This document shows positions 33,957 through 44,058 of a DNA stretch of 64,000 bases, in pieces. Below the pieces are notes generated by a model. The model was not told the origin of the DNA. It made no database searches and worked only from the letters and a program-made list of their open reading frames with translations. The position numbers and the translations under genes are program-made. The stretch comes from Bacteroides eggerthii (GTDB lineage Bacteria > Bacteroidota > Bacteroidia > Bacteroidales > Bacteroidaceae): assembly GCF_025146565.1 (NCBI RefSeq), contig NZ_CP102258.1:868001-932000 (forward strand). Reading direction: 5' to 3'. Positions within the stretch are counted from its first letter, which is position 1; every line of letters begins with the position of its first letter.

Positions 33957-35252
33957 ATGGAGAAACTGTACCAACACTTGCCGGAAGAGCTCGTCACTTT
34001 TATTCTGGTGACGGTGTTCTCTTTGCTCATAGGCCTTTCCTTGCGGCGCATCAGCCTGAAGCGTGAAGGGGAGACCACCCTCTTCGGTACTGACCGTACA
34101 TTTACTTTTATCGGTATTCTGGGTTATCTCCTCTATATTCTCGATCCGGTGGACTACCGGCTTTTTATGGGCGGCGGAGCTGTCTTAGGGCTGTTGCTTG
34201 CCCTGAACTACTACGTCAAGCAGGCGCAGTTTCATGTGTTCGGGGTGACTACCATTGTCATAGCGCTCATTACGTACTGCATCGCGCCCATTGTCGCCAC
34301 GCAGCCTTCATGGTTCTATGTCATGGTGATTGTAACGGTATTGCTCTTTACGGAGTTGAAGCACACCTTCACCGAACTGGCGCAGCGGATGAAGAATGAT
34401 GAAATGATTACGCTTGCCAAGTTCCTTGCCATCAGCGGTATTATTCTTCCGATGTTGCCCAATGACAACCTGATACCGGGCGTTAACCTGACGCCTTACA
34501 GCATATGGCTGGCTACGGTGGTTGTTTCCGGCATTTCCTATCTCTCTTATTTGTTGAAGAGATACGTGTTCCGCGAGTCCGGCATTTTGGTCTCCGGCAT
34601 TGTGGGTGGGTTGTACAGCAGTACCGCCACCATCTCCGTATTGGCACGCAAGAGCCGCAAGGCGCCTGCACAGGAAGCGCCCGAATATGTGGCTGCCATG
34701 TTGCTGGCGGTCAGCATGATGTTTCTGCGGTTCCTGATCCTGATAGGGATATTCAGCATAGGAACTTTAGCCGCCGTCTATCCCTACCTGCTGATTATGT
34801 CGGCAGTTGCCGCCGGAACAGCCTGGTTTCTACATTCCAAATGGAAGCGTCCGGCCGTATCCGGGACTACCGATGAAGAGGAAGATGGCAGCAACCCGCT
34901 GGAGTTTAAGGTGGCGCTTATTTTTGCCGTACTTTTCGTGGTCTTCACAATAGCTACCCATTATACACTGATATATGCCGGAGAGGGCGGGCTCACCTTA
35001 CTTTCTTTTGTATCAGGTTTCAGTGACATCACTCCGTTCATCCTGAACCTTCTGCAAGGTACGGGCAGCGTGCCCGCTTCGCTGATAATGGCCTGCACCA
35101 TGCAGGCAATAGTAAGCAATATCGCCGTAAACATGTGTTACGCGCTCTTTTTCTCCGGTAAACAGAGTCCGTTGCGCTCGTGGATATTGGGCGGTTTCGG
35201 CTGCGTCATTGGCGCCAACGTATTTTTGCTGCTCTTCTTCTATTTTCTGTAA
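33957..35252 (+). CDS. MgtC/SapB family membrane protein with DUF4010
   Basis: A 431-residue polytopic inner membrane protein. The N-terminal part (about 1-140) has MgtC/SapB-like helices beginning LVTFILVTVFSLLIGLSLRR. The C-terminal two thirds (about 180-430) match the DUF4010 layout of hydrophobic helices with the GGLYSSTATISVLARKS landmark (about 217-233). Function is unknown; magnesium homeostasis is suggested only by the MgtC name. Its stop lies one base from the stop of the convergent GH144 gene. Confidence 0.8.
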   Translation: MEKLYQHLPEELVTFILVTVFSLLIGLSLRRISLKREGETTLFGTDRTFTFIGILGYLLYILDPVDYRLFMGGGAVLGLLLALNYYVKQAQFHVFGVTTIVIALITYCIAPIVATQPSWFYVMVIVTVLLFTELKHTFTELAQRMKNDEMITLAKFLAISGIILPMLPNDNLIPGVNLTPYSIWLATVVVSGISYLSYLLKRYVFRESGILVSGIVGGLYSSTATISVLARKSRKAPAQEAPEYVAAMLLAVSMMFLRFLILIGIFSIGTLAAVYPYLLIMSAVAAGTAWFLHSKWKRPAVSGTTDEEEDGSNPLEFKVALIFAVLFVVFTIATHYTLIYAGEGGLTLLSFVSGFSDITPFILNLLQGTGSVPASLIMACTMQAIVSNIAVNMCYALFFSGKQSPLRSWILGGFGCVIGANVFLLLFFYFL

Positions 35253-35253
35253 A

Positions 35254-36600
35254 TCAATCTGCTTCTGCAAAGGTAAATCCTAATTTCCGTAACCCTTGTT
35301 GCACGTCCGGATGGCTCATAAACAGTTTCCAGAGCAGTCCGCTGCGATAGTTCTCGATCATGACGGCTATCGGTCCTTGGTCGATGGCAAGATAGCGCTG
35401 CGGATACCAGTTGTCCGTTTCGCTGAAAGCGTCGTAGAAACCGTAAGGGCCGAACACCTTATCGCCCATGCCGTAAAGGTGGCGCATCACTTGCAGCGAA
35501 TATTCCGGCGTATATACAATGGACGACAGGGCGGCGGTGGGAGAGATGACTCCGCGGTCGTCGCCCTCGTTGGGAGCGTGGGCGGCGTATCCGTCTACGG
35601 AGTAGCTGGCGGTCAGCCCCCAACAGTCGGCGCCGAAACCTTTGTAATGTTTGGGGTTACGGATGCAATAGGCGCGGTTCACAAGTGTCAGGTTGCGCAT
35701 CTCGCCGAAGTAACCGGGACAGTACTCGTCTTTCAGCCCGTTAGGGTCAAGTCCGAGGAAAGAATACTGCGCCCAGAACAGCGGTCCGGCTTCTGTGCCC
35801 TGATACCGCAGGTGCAGCTCGATGCCTTCTACCTGATGCGGACTGACGATAGCGCCGTTCTGCGCCCATCCCTCGTGGTACACCGCGGCAGGTACGCCAT
35901 GAGTGGGCGAAGCGGCGGCGAGGATATACATGATGAGACATTCGTTGTAACCATGTACGGGGAAATTCATCTCCCAGCCATATTCGGGACTCCAATGCCA
36001 GTAGAGTACATTCTGGTCGCCCTGCCGGTAGAAGTTCCAGTCCACTTCCCGCCACAGCTTGTCGATGCGGGCGGCAAGGGCTTTTTCCTGCGGACTGCCG
36101 CCTGCATAGTATTGGTGTACGGCAAGGAGTGCCTGCATGACGAAAGCGGTTTCTACGAGGTCGCCGCCGTTGTCTTTCTGCCCGAAAGGCTTCACCCGCC
36201 CCGTATCGCCATACCACCAATGGGGGTAGGCGCCATGAAAGCGGTCGGCGGTTTCGAGGAAGGAGACAATGCGTTCCATACGCGCCAAGCCTTCCTCGCG
36301 GGTGACATAGCCCCGGTCGATGCCTGCCAGCACCGCCATGATGCCGAAGCCGCTGCCGCCGGATGTTACTACATTCCGGTCGTTTTCGGGATATACTCCA
36401 TCCATGTGGATGCGTTCGCGTGCCAGCCCGCTGTTGGGCTCGGCGCCGTCCCAGAAGTAATTGAAAGTCCGGCGCTGTACGGTGTCCAGCAGGGCTTCGT
36501 CGGTCAATGTTCCGGATGTGCCGCCGGACTTCTTTGTGCCGCAGGCTCCTACGGAAAACAATAGGAGGAGAAGCGGGATATAAATGTTTACTGATTTCAT
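35254..36600 (-). CDS. GH144-type glycosidase, probable beta-1,2-glucanase lipoprotein
   Basis: A 448-residue lipoprotein (LLLLLFSVGAC, cysteine about residue 20) of the glycoamylase-like/GH144 family. Landmarks are FNYFWDGAEPNSGLARER, TSGGSGFGIMA, AYPHWWYGD, NGGDLVETAFVMQAL and the late DNWYPQRYLAIDQGPI block. GH144 enzymes cleave beta-1,2-glucan or its oligosaccharides. The ATG at 36600 is preferred; the longer frame begins at a TTG. It follows the GH3 gene after 45 bp and lies in one operon with SusC and SusD, so it should act at the surface or in the periplasm on imported glucan. Confidence 0.82.
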   Translation of the reverse strand: MKSVNIYIPLLLLLFSVGACGTKKSGGTSGTLTDEALLDTVQRRTFNYFWDGAEPNSGLARERIHMDGVYPENDRNVVTSGGSGFGIMAVLAGIDRGYVTREEGLARMERIVSFLETADRFHGAYPHWWYGDTGRVKPFGQKDNGGDLVETAFVMQALLAVHQYYAGGSPQEKALAARIDKLWREVDWNFYRQGDQNVLYWHWSPEYGWEMNFPVHGYNECLIMYILAAASPTHGVPAAVYHEGWAQNGAIVSPHQVEGIELHLRYQGTEAGPLFWAQYSFLGLDPNGLKDEYCPGYFGEMRNLTLVNRAYCIRNPKHYKGFGADCWGLTASYSVDGYAAHAPNEGDDRGVISPTAALSSIVYTPEYSLQVMRHLYGMGDKVFGPYGFYDAFSETDNWYPQRYLAIDQGPIAVMIENYRSGLLWKLFMSHPDVQQGLRKLGFTFAEAD

Positions 36601-36645
36601 TCTGTTTGAGTACAATAGTTAATTAAATCGGTTGAAACGGGTCTC

Positions 36646-38979
36646 TTATTTCAGGGTGATACGTGCCGTCTTGGCAGCCTGACTGCTTCCGCCGATGAAG
36701 AGGTCGAATTCTCCCGGTTCGGCCACATGGTTCAGGTCGTAGTCGTAGAAGCGCAGCAGTTCCGGGGTAATCTTGAAAGAGACCGTTTTGCTTTCGCCTG
36801 CGCGAAGGAATATTTTCTCGAAGCCTTTCAGCTCGCGTACCGGACGGGTGATGCTCCCCACAAGGTCGCGGATGTACAGTTGCACTACTTCCGAACCGTC
36901 GCGCTTTCCGGTGTTGGTGACGGTGACCACGGCGGTGATAGAACCGTTCTGCTCCATTGAAGGGGTGCTCAGGGCGATGTCGCTGTATTGGAAGGTGGTG
37001 TAGGACAAACCATATCCGAAAGGATACAGCGCGTCGTTGTCCACATCCAGATAGTTGCTGCGGAACTTCTCGAACCATTTGCCGGCTTGTAGCGGGCGTC
37101 CGGTGTTCTTATGATTATAGAACAGGGGTATCTGCCCTACATTCTTCGGGAAAGTCATTGTCAGCTTTCCACCGGGGTTGACATCGCCGAACAGGACATC
37201 GCCAATGGCATAGGCGGCTTCACTTCCGCCGAACCACACGTTCAGAATGGCGGGAACATGCGCCTGTTCCCAAGTGAGTGTCAGCGGGCGTCCGGTGAAG
37301 AGGGTGAGCACTACGGGCTTGCCTGTATTCAGCAAGGCTTCCAGCAGGGAGCGTTGCACGTCGGGAAGGTCGAGGCCGGTGCGGCTGGAGCTCTCGCCGC
37401 TCATCTCGGAAGACTCGCCGAGTGCGGCCACGATGACATCTGCACCGGCGGCCACTTTCAGCGCCTCGTCCAGTAATTCCTTGTCCGTCCGGTTGTCCCG
37501 GTTCAGGGAGCGTCCGAACATGGTGGCGCGTTCTTCGTAGGCTGCATCGCCGATGAGGTTGCTGCCTTTGGCGTATGTGATGTTCACTTTGCCGTTCATC
37601 ATCTCTTTCAGCCCTTCATACAAGGAGGGATAGTCGTTGAGGCGGGCTGCCACGCTCCATGTTCCGGGCATGTTGCTGCGGGTGTTTCCCAGCGGGCCGA
37701 TAACGGCCACCGTTCCTTCTTTCTTCAGCGGTAGCAGCGGTTCGGGCAATGAGCCCGGATGCCGTTTTACGTTGCCGTTCTTCAGCAGCACGAAGCTCTC
37801 GGCGGCAATACGGCGTGCGGCAGCGCGGTGCTCTTTGGTGAAGATGTCGCGGGCGGGCCGGTCCAGGTCGCAGTATTTATAGGGATTGTCAAAGAGCCCC
37901 AGTTTATACTTGGCTTCGAGGATGCGGCGGCAAGCTGCGTCGAGGGTTTTCATACTCACCTTGCCCGACATGACGGACTTCTTGAGTGTGCCGGCAAACC
38001 CCTCGCTCACCATATCCATATCTATACCTGCATTGAGGGCGCGGGCCGAAACGGTTTGAAGGTCGCCGATGCCATGTTCTATCATTTCGGATATGCCGGT
38101 GAAGTCGGTCACTACAAAACCGTTGAAGCCCCATTGCTTGCGGAGCACATCGGTCATCAGCCATTTGTTGGCTGTGGCGGGCACGCCGTCTATCTCGTTG
38201 AAGGAGGCCATTACGCTTCCCACACCTGCCTCTACGGCGGCTTCATAGGGATACATGTATTCGTTGAACATGCGGTTACGGCTCATGTCTACCGTATTGT
38301 AGTCACGACCTGCCTCACCTGCCCCATAGAGGGCGAAATGTTTGACGCAGGCAAGGATCTCGTCGTTACGTTTCAGTTGGTCATCGAGATTGGCTCCCTG
38401 ATAACCGTAGACCATTGCTTTGGCAATCGCTCCGCCAAGGAAAGGATCCTCGCCGCTGCCCTCGCTGACACGTCCCCAGCGCGGGTCGCGGCTGATGTCC
38501 ACCATCGGACTGAATGTCCATGAGATGCCGTCGGCGCTGGCTTCGACAGCGGCAATGCGCGCGGATTCCTGAATGGCGGCCATGTCCCATGTGCAAGAAA
38601 GTCCCAAAGGAATAGGGAAGATGGTTTCGTAGCCATGTATCACGTCCATGCCAAAGAGCAGGGGGATGCCCAGCCGGGAGTTTTCCACCGCCAACTTTTG
38701 CACGTCGCGTATCTTGGCTACTCCTTTCAGGTTGAAAAGGCCTCCGACGAGCCCGCGCTCAATCTTCTTGGCAACATCGCTGTTCTTGGCTTGTCCGGTA
38801 GTGATTTCACCGGTGACGGGAAGGTTCAGCTGGCCGATTTTCTCTTCTACGGTCATTCGCTTTATCAGCGCATCGATAAAGCGGTCCATGTCTTGAGGGG
38901 ATTTCTGCGCCTGCATCGTGGCAGCGCCCAGAAAGGCGGCTGCCAGCAACAGGCTTGTTCTTCTAAAAAACTTCTTCAT
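36646..38979 (-). CDS. GH3 beta-glucosidase
   Basis: A 777-residue secreted enzyme: signal peptide (about 1-24), GH3 N-terminal barrel (about 30-360), GH3 C-terminal domain (about 400-640) and fibronectin III-like tail (about 680-770). The catalytic nucleophile is D292 in GFVVTDFTG, and the KHFALYGAGEAGRDY substrate-binding block is near residue 210. With the GH144 neighbour it would trim sophorooligosaccharides to glucose; a characterised Bacteroides GH3 works on these beta-1,2-linked substrates. A broader beta-glucosidase role is the alternative. Confidence 0.88.
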   Translation of the reverse strand: MKKFFRRTSLLLAAAFLGAATMQAQKSPQDMDRFIDALIKRMTVEEKIGQLNLPVTGEITTGQAKNSDVAKKIERGLVGGLFNLKGVAKIRDVQKLAVENSRLGIPLLFGMDVIHGYETIFPIPLGLSCTWDMAAIQESARIAAVEASADGISWTFSPMVDISRDPRWGRVSEGSGEDPFLGGAIAKAMVYGYQGANLDDQLKRNDEILACVKHFALYGAGEAGRDYNTVDMSRNRMFNEYMYPYEAAVEAGVGSVMASFNEIDGVPATANKWLMTDVLRKQWGFNGFVVTDFTGISEMIEHGIGDLQTVSARALNAGIDMDMVSEGFAGTLKKSVMSGKVSMKTLDAACRRILEAKYKLGLFDNPYKYCDLDRPARDIFTKEHRAAARRIAAESFVLLKNGNVKRHPGSLPEPLLPLKKEGTVAVIGPLGNTRSNMPGTWSVAARLNDYPSLYEGLKEMMNGKVNITYAKGSNLIGDAAYEERATMFGRSLNRDNRTDKELLDEALKVAAGADVIVAALGESSEMSGESSSRTGLDLPDVQRSLLEALLNTGKPVVLTLFTGRPLTLTWEQAHVPAILNVWFGGSEAAYAIGDVLFGDVNPGGKLTMTFPKNVGQIPLFYNHKNTGRPLQAGKWFEKFRSNYLDVDNDALYPFGYGLSYTTFQYSDIALSTPSMEQNGSITAVVTVTNTGKRDGSEVVQLYIRDLVGSITRPVRELKGFEKIFLRAGESKTVSFKITPELLRFYDYDLNHVAEPGEFDLFIGGSSQAAKTARITLK

Positions 38980-39041
38980 GATAGGTTTCTTTGTAATGGT
39001 TTCTTTTAATATGCTTTTTGAGCCGGATAATAATTTAGGTT

Positions 39042-40565
39042 TTAGTAATTAGGATTCTGTACCAGTACCCCGTTCGATTTGTCAATCTCTTCTTGCGGCA
39101 ACGGCAACAGGGCGTTTTTATCCTGATAATTCTTTCCGGCAGCCTGAAGCACTTCCTTGGCGATGCCCCAGCGTACAAGGTCGTAGAAGCGGTCGGGTTC
39201 CAATGCCAGCTCTACGCGGCGTTCATGGCGAATGGCTTCACGCAGTGTGCTCTGGTCGGTAGACGTGACTTTGGGCAGTATGCTGCTGTCCGTACCGCGT
39301 GCATGGGCGCGTACCTGTTCCAGATAGTCGATGGCTTCGCCCGGAATGCCTTTTTCATTGGCAGCTTCGGCAGCCATAAGCAATACGTCAGGATAGCGGA
39401 TAATGCGGATATTTACCCAGAACCCGTCTTTGGTGTATTTCTTACGCAGTTCGGGCGATGTATATGCCTTTTTATTGAAATAGGCGCCCATTGCGGTGGA
39501 TACGGGAGACTCGCCGTAAGGCTTGTTGGTGTTTTCCGGGGTAACGGGTTCGCTGATGCTCCGGCGGAAATAGAGCAGGGAGGCGTCTTTACGGGGATCG
39601 CCGGCTTCGAATGCCTGTCCCACCAGTGTTGTGCCCATGTGCCAGCCCCAGCCAAGATCCCACTCGCCGGCGCCGCGTACGCCTTGCACCTGGCAGAACT
39701 GGCTGCCGATGACGTCACTGTTCTTCAAAGCGTCGGTCGATTCGCATTGCAGCTCGAAAACGCTTTCGCCGCAGTTCTCGCCTTCTACGGTAAAGACTTT
39801 ATCCACCGGGGTGTTCAGGTTGTATATGCCCGACTTGACAACTTCGGTGGAGGCGTCGTACATGTTATCCCAGTCATTGCGCATCATGTAGGTGCGGGCG
39901 TGCAGCGAACGGGCGGCTCCCCATGTGATCCGTCCGGTATATTCGGAGGTCCATGTCAGCGGCAGGCATTTCTCGGCCTCGGTCAGGTCTTTGTCTATTT
40001 GTTCGTATATCTTGTCGGCAGTGGTCTTGGGCACATTGGCATCGGATGCTTCTTCCACTTTAAAAGTCACCAGAGGCACTTCTCCCCAAGCGCGCACAAG
40101 GTTGAAGTAACAATAGGCGCGGAAGAACAGGGCTTCTCCTTTGGTACGTACATTTTCCGGATCGTCTTTGTTTTCGCTGTTTTCCAAATCGTTCAGTATT
40201 TCGTTGCATTGGTAGATGATTTTATAGTTCTGCCCCCAGTAGGCGCTGAGCGTACCGTTGGAAGCTGTGTACTGGAAGTCGTCCCACATGGCTGCCTGGT
40301 CGGCGCCGTCGCCGGCATCGCTTCCCTTTTCGGAGTCCTCGCTGCGCACCATGTGTATCATGAAAGCGGGAATGCCGGCAGTAATGTTGTAACTGCGCAT
40401 CAGGTAATATACGTTGTACATCTTTCCGCCGATGAGGGCGTTCGGAGCGTCGTCCTCGGTGAACTGTCCCAGCGGGTCGCGATCGAGGAAATCGTTGCAG
40501 GATGTCAGGGCAAAGGTGGTGAGCGTGCCTGCTATCAGAGTTAAAATCTTATTTTTCAGTTTCAT
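39042..40565 (-). CDS. SusD-like glycan-binding lipoprotein (first locus)
   Basis: A 507-residue RagB/SusD family protein with lipobox FALTSC (cysteine about residue 23), followed by the typical NDFLDRDPLGQFTEDDA start. TPR-like helices and the late LPLPQEEIDKSNGVLVQNPNY ending (landmark only) are typical. It caps the SusC barrel at the outer membrane and binds the glycan. It starts 72 bp after the susC stop and precedes GH3, in a beta-1,2-glucan-type locus. Confidence 0.93.
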   Translation of the reverse strand: MKLKNKILTLIAGTLTTFALTSCNDFLDRDPLGQFTEDDAPNALIGGKMYNVYYLMRSYNITAGIPAFMIHMVRSEDSEKGSDAGDGADQAAMWDDFQYTASNGTLSAYWGQNYKIIYQCNEILNDLENSENKDDPENVRTKGEALFFRAYCYFNLVRAWGEVPLVTFKVEEASDANVPKTTADKIYEQIDKDLTEAEKCLPLTWTSEYTGRITWGAARSLHARTYMMRNDWDNMYDASTEVVKSGIYNLNTPVDKVFTVEGENCGESVFELQCESTDALKNSDVIGSQFCQVQGVRGAGEWDLGWGWHMGTTLVGQAFEAGDPRKDASLLYFRRSISEPVTPENTNKPYGESPVSTAMGAYFNKKAYTSPELRKKYTKDGFWVNIRIIRYPDVLLMAAEAANEKGIPGEAIDYLEQVRAHARGTDSSILPKVTSTDQSTLREAIRHERRVELALEPDRFYDLVRWGIAKEVLQAAGKNYQDKNALLPLPQEEIDKSNGVLVQNPNY

Positions 40566-40637
40566 AATTATTATTTTTTAGTTCATCGCAGCGGATACCG
40601 GGTTGCGCGGCTCTGTGTGCTCTGCGGTGAATTGTTG

Positions 40638-43600
40638 TTAGAATGTCAGGTTGAATCCGAATGTATAAATGGCAGGCATCGGATAACTGCCGTCGTCTAC
40701 GCCGAAAGCAATGGCGCTGCCGCCCAGTTCGGGGGTGTATCCGGTGTTGTGCTTCCAGGTCTTCAGGTTCTGAATGTTGACATAGAGCTTCAATGCCTGC
40801 ATACCGATTCTGGATATGAGGGTCTTGTCGAAGTTATAGGCCAGTTGCACGTTGCGGATGCGGAAGAAACTGCCGTCTTCGATGTAGTATTCGGAATTCA
40901 GGTTGTTGATGGTGTGCTTCGTATTCAGCAAGGGTTGGGTGTTGCTTGTGCCCGGCCCATGCCAGCGGTCCATGCGCTGTTCCATGAAGTTGAACTGGCT
41001 CCAGTTGTAGTTGTCCCATGTGCGGAATATCTGGTTGCCGCCTTGTCCCATCATGTCGATGCCGAGTTCCCAGTTCTTATAGTTTACGCCGAGGGTGATG
41101 CCGTAGGTAACATCCGGGGTGGGGTCGCCTATCATAGTACGGTCGGCAGTGGTGATTTCGCCGTCGCCGTTCACGTCCTTGAATTTCAGGTCGCCCGGTG
41201 TGACGGTGGCCAGCGTGTTTTTAGGTGACTTGGCTATTTCTTCGTCTGTCTGGTACACGCCTTCCACTTTGTAGCCGTAGAAGTAACCGATAGGATAGCC
41301 GGCCATTGTGTAGCTTTGGCTCTTGTCGCCGGCAATGATTGAGTAACCGTCCTGCACCAAACTCAGCACTTTGTTCTTGATTGTAGTGAGATTGGCGCCC
41401 ACGTTATATCCCCAGTCACCGATCTGGTCGCGCCAGTTGATGGCAAGTTCCACACCTTTGTTCTCGATGGAGCCGAGGTTGCCGATGCCCGGCACTGTGC
41501 CCGAAATGCCCGGTACCTCTGCCAATAAGTCTTTGGTGGTCTTTTTGTAATATACTCCTTCAAAGTGCAGGCGGTTGCGGAAAAAGTTGGCTTCTGCTCC
41601 TGCTTCCCAAGCCTCTACTTTCTCCCAACGAAGATTAGGGTTGGGCAGGTAGGATAGCTGGTAGCCGGGATAGATGGCGGACGGCTTGCCGAAGACGGCA
41701 GAGTAAGCGTTGGTCAGCAACGGTTCGGCAGGATAGGCTTTATCCAGGTTCTGGTTGCCGAGCGTACCCCACGAACCTTTCAGCTTCAACATGTCCAGCC
41801 AAGTGATGTCTTTCATGAATTCTTCTTCGGACATCAGCCAGCCTGCACCGATGGAGTAGAAGTTCTGCCACTGGTTGCCGGTGTAGGAGAATGCGGAAGA
41901 ACCGTCACGACGGAACGAGCCGTTGAACAGGTATCTGCCCTTGTAGTTGTAGAGCACGCGCCCCAGCATGGAGACAGTGCTGCGCTCCCATTGCTTGCTT
42001 TCATTGGTGGCTGTCGCCGCATCACCGATGCTGATGTACCATTTGTCGGGATTGTTGGGAATAACCAGTCCCACGCCTTGCGTGCGCTCGCCACCCAGCA
42101 TTTCCAGTTTATTATAATAGGTGGTGAAACCGGCTGTGGCGGTCAGGCTGTGTTCGCCCCAGCTATTGGTGTAGGTCAGCAGGTAGTCGCTTTGCACTTT
42201 GGCTTCGGTCTCTTTGGATTGTCTCACTCCGGTCTTGCCGTTGCCGAGGGTTACGACGTTACCTTCCACACTGCTGTCGAATACGGTAATGATAGGCGTG
42301 TAGGTACGGCTGCTGTTGGAGGCGTAGTCCATGGAGTACATCACCTTGAACTGGAAGTTCTTCAGGAAGTCCCACTGGGCGTACACGTTACCCGAAGCGC
42401 GATAGTTTTCCGCACGTGTTGTATTGGCTTTCAGTTCCACATCAACCATGGGGTTGTTCATCTGTGCCTTTTGAAAGCCGGGTAAGGTGGTGTACAAACC
42501 GTATTCTTCATTGTATACGGGGGCTACCGGGGCAGCGCGGAGGGCTGTTGCCACACTTTTGGTATCGGCAGGCAGTATGCGTGCGCCGTTGAACTGGAAA
42601 CCCACTTTGAAGTTGTCCGTAACTTTGTAATCGTTACTTATGTTCAGCGTGATTTTGCTGTATTTTTCGTGCTTGATGTTGCCTTGCTCATAGGCATAAC
42701 CGGCACCGAGGTAAAAACTGTGTTTGGCGGAAGCGCCTGTTATACTGACATTGTTGTTGGTGATGAATCCGGTCTGGAAGATCTCATCCTGCCAGTTGGT
42801 GTTGCCCGTCCATGGGGTAAAGTCGAATTCAGGGCTGCCTTCATTCCTCAACTGCTCGTTGTAGAGTTCCTTGAATCCGGCCGCATCGGTCATTGCAATC
42901 TTGTTCGCTACGGTTTTGAAACCGAATGAACCGTTGATGTTGACGCGCGTCTGTCCTTCCTTGGCTTTCTTGGTAGTGATGATGATGACGCCATTGGCGC
43001 CGCGCACACCGAAAATGGCGAGGGACGACGGGTCTTTCAGGATTTCCATAGACTCGATGTCCTGAGGATTGAGGAAGTTGATGTTGTCATTGAACAGGCC
43101 GTCTACCACATATAGCGGTTTGTAGCCGTTGATGGAGTTTGTACCGCGCACGCGTATTTCGGGGTCTGCACCTGCTTTGCCGGAATTGATTACCTGTACG
43201 CCGGCTATCTTTCCCTGCAAGGCAGCTACCGGATTGACTACGGGTTTGTTGGCAATCTCATCACCTTTGATATTGGTGATAGAGCCGGTGAGGTCGCGCT
43301 TCTTGGCGCTACCGTACCCGATGACCACTGTTTCGGCAAGCATTTGCGAGTCATCTTGCATCTGTACGTCGATGACGCTCCGGTTGCCCACCTTGATGGC
43401 CTGTTTTACCATGCCCACGTAGGAAAACTCCAATGTCGCTTCGGACGGCACTTGGATGGAATACTTTCCGTCGATGTCTGTAATGACACCGTTGGAGGTG
43501 CCCTGCTGCAGTACGGATGCTCCGATAAGCGGTTCGCCTGTCGCATCGACCACCGTACCGGTCACTGTCTTGTTTTGAGAGAAACCGGGGATTGCCGTAA

Positions 43601-43676
43601 GGAGCAAACATGCTATCAGAAACAGATTTTTCAGCCAAAAGGCTCTCTTCATAGGAAGTTTAGGTTTTTTCTTCAT
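40638..43676 (-). CDS. SusC-like TonB-dependent transporter (first locus)
   Basis: Outer membrane importer of glycan oligosaccharides, energised by TonB. From the ATG at 43676 the product has 1012 residues: signal peptide (about 13-34, ending AIPGFSQ), carboxypeptidase-regulatory-like domain (about 37-112), TonB box/plug (from VVIGYGSAKKRDLTGS, about 120) and a 22-strand barrel ending in YTFGFNLTF. The longer frame starts at a TTG and adds no signal features. It is the first gene of the four-gene operon with SusD, GH3 and GH144. No sigma/anti-sigma or hybrid regulator is adjacent. Confidence 0.94.
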   Translation of the reverse strand: MKKKPKLPMKRAFWLKNLFLIACLLLTAIPGFSQNKTVTGTVVDATGEPLIGASVLQQGTSNGVITDIDGKYSIQVPSEATLEFSYVGMVKQAIKVGNRSVIDVQMQDDSQMLAETVVIGYGSAKKRDLTGSITNIKGDEIANKPVVNPVAALQGKIAGVQVINSGKAGADPEIRVRGTNSINGYKPLYVVDGLFNDNINFLNPQDIESMEILKDPSSLAIFGVRGANGVIIITTKKAKEGQTRVNINGSFGFKTVANKIAMTDAAGFKELYNEQLRNEGSPEFDFTPWTGNTNWQDEIFQTGFITNNNVSITGASAKHSFYLGAGYAYEQGNIKHEKYSKITLNISNDYKVTDNFKVGFQFNGARILPADTKSVATALRAAPVAPVYNEEYGLYTTLPGFQKAQMNNPMVDVELKANTTRAENYRASGNVYAQWDFLKNFQFKVMYSMDYASNSSRTYTPIITVFDSSVEGNVVTLGNGKTGVRQSKETEAKVQSDYLLTYTNSWGEHSLTATAGFTTYYNKLEMLGGERTQGVGLVIPNNPDKWYISIGDAATATNESKQWERSTVSMLGRVLYNYKGRYLFNGSFRRDGSSAFSYTGNQWQNFYSIGAGWLMSEEEFMKDITWLDMLKLKGSWGTLGNQNLDKAYPAEPLLTNAYSAVFGKPSAIYPGYQLSYLPNPNLRWEKVEAWEAGAEANFFRNRLHFEGVYYKKTTKDLLAEVPGISGTVPGIGNLGSIENKGVELAINWRDQIGDWGYNVGANLTTIKNKVLSLVQDGYSIIAGDKSQSYTMAGYPIGYFYGYKVEGVYQTDEEIAKSPKNTLATVTPGDLKFKDVNGDGEITTADRTMIGDPTPDVTYGITLGVNYKNWELGIDMMGQGGNQIFRTWDNYNWSQFNFMEQRMDRWHGPGTSNTQPLLNTKHTINNLNSEYYIEDGSFFRIRNVQLAYNFDKTLISRIGMQALKLYVNIQNLKTWKHNTGYTPELGGSAIAFGVDDGSYPMPAIYTFGFNLTF

Positions 43677-43832
43677 TGCATAAAAATTTAGTGGATAACT
43701 AACTTGATTGTTTTCTCTGAAACAATCGGGATGCAAAAAAGATTTCAGACCTTTATATATCTCCGGTTTTTAACACAATTCGCGGGGGAAGGAGAGGAGG
43801 AGTGCGTGCCTTTTCTGTGATATGCCTACAAG

Positions 43833-43867
43833 AAAAAAAGAAGATGTACTTTTGATACATCTTCTTT
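43833..43867 (-). terminator. Terminator downstream of tRNA-Leu
   Basis: Arms AAGAAGATGTA (43838-43848) and TACATCTTCTT (43856-43866) form a perfect 11-bp stem with a 7-nt loop. On the minus strand the stem is followed by a run of seven T residues. It lies 30 bp beyond the tRNA 3' end. Confidence 0.85.
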
Positions 43868-43896
43868 TCTGTCATTTGTCTTTTATAAAGAAACTG

Positions 43897-43978
43897 TGCG
43901 GGTGATAGGACTCGAACCTACACGCCTCACGGCACCAGATCCTAAGTCTGGCGCGGCTGCCAATTACGCCACACCCGC
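43897..43978 (-). tRNA. tRNA-Leu (anticodon UAG)
   Basis: The minus strand folds into a class II tRNA: acceptor GCGGGTG paired with CACCCGC, discriminator A, D-arm with AATTGGCAG, anticodon stem CCAGA/TCTGG enclosing CTTAGGA (anticodon TAG), a long variable arm, and T-loop GGTTCGAGTCC. The 3' CCA is not encoded. It reads CUA and related leucine codons. No integrase gene or repeated 3' end lies nearby, so I see no sign that it is an integration site. Confidence 0.97.
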
Positions 43979-44058
43979 AAGGGATTTTCCGTTAAGCGGT
44001 GCAAAGATAAGAAGTTTTCTTGGTTATACAAGCAAAAGCGTAAAGAAAGTTGCTCATT

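Noticed and set aside
43897..43978. tRNA-Leu as an integration site of a genomic island
   Set aside because: No integrase lies next to it, and I see no duplicate of the tRNA 3' end within the window.
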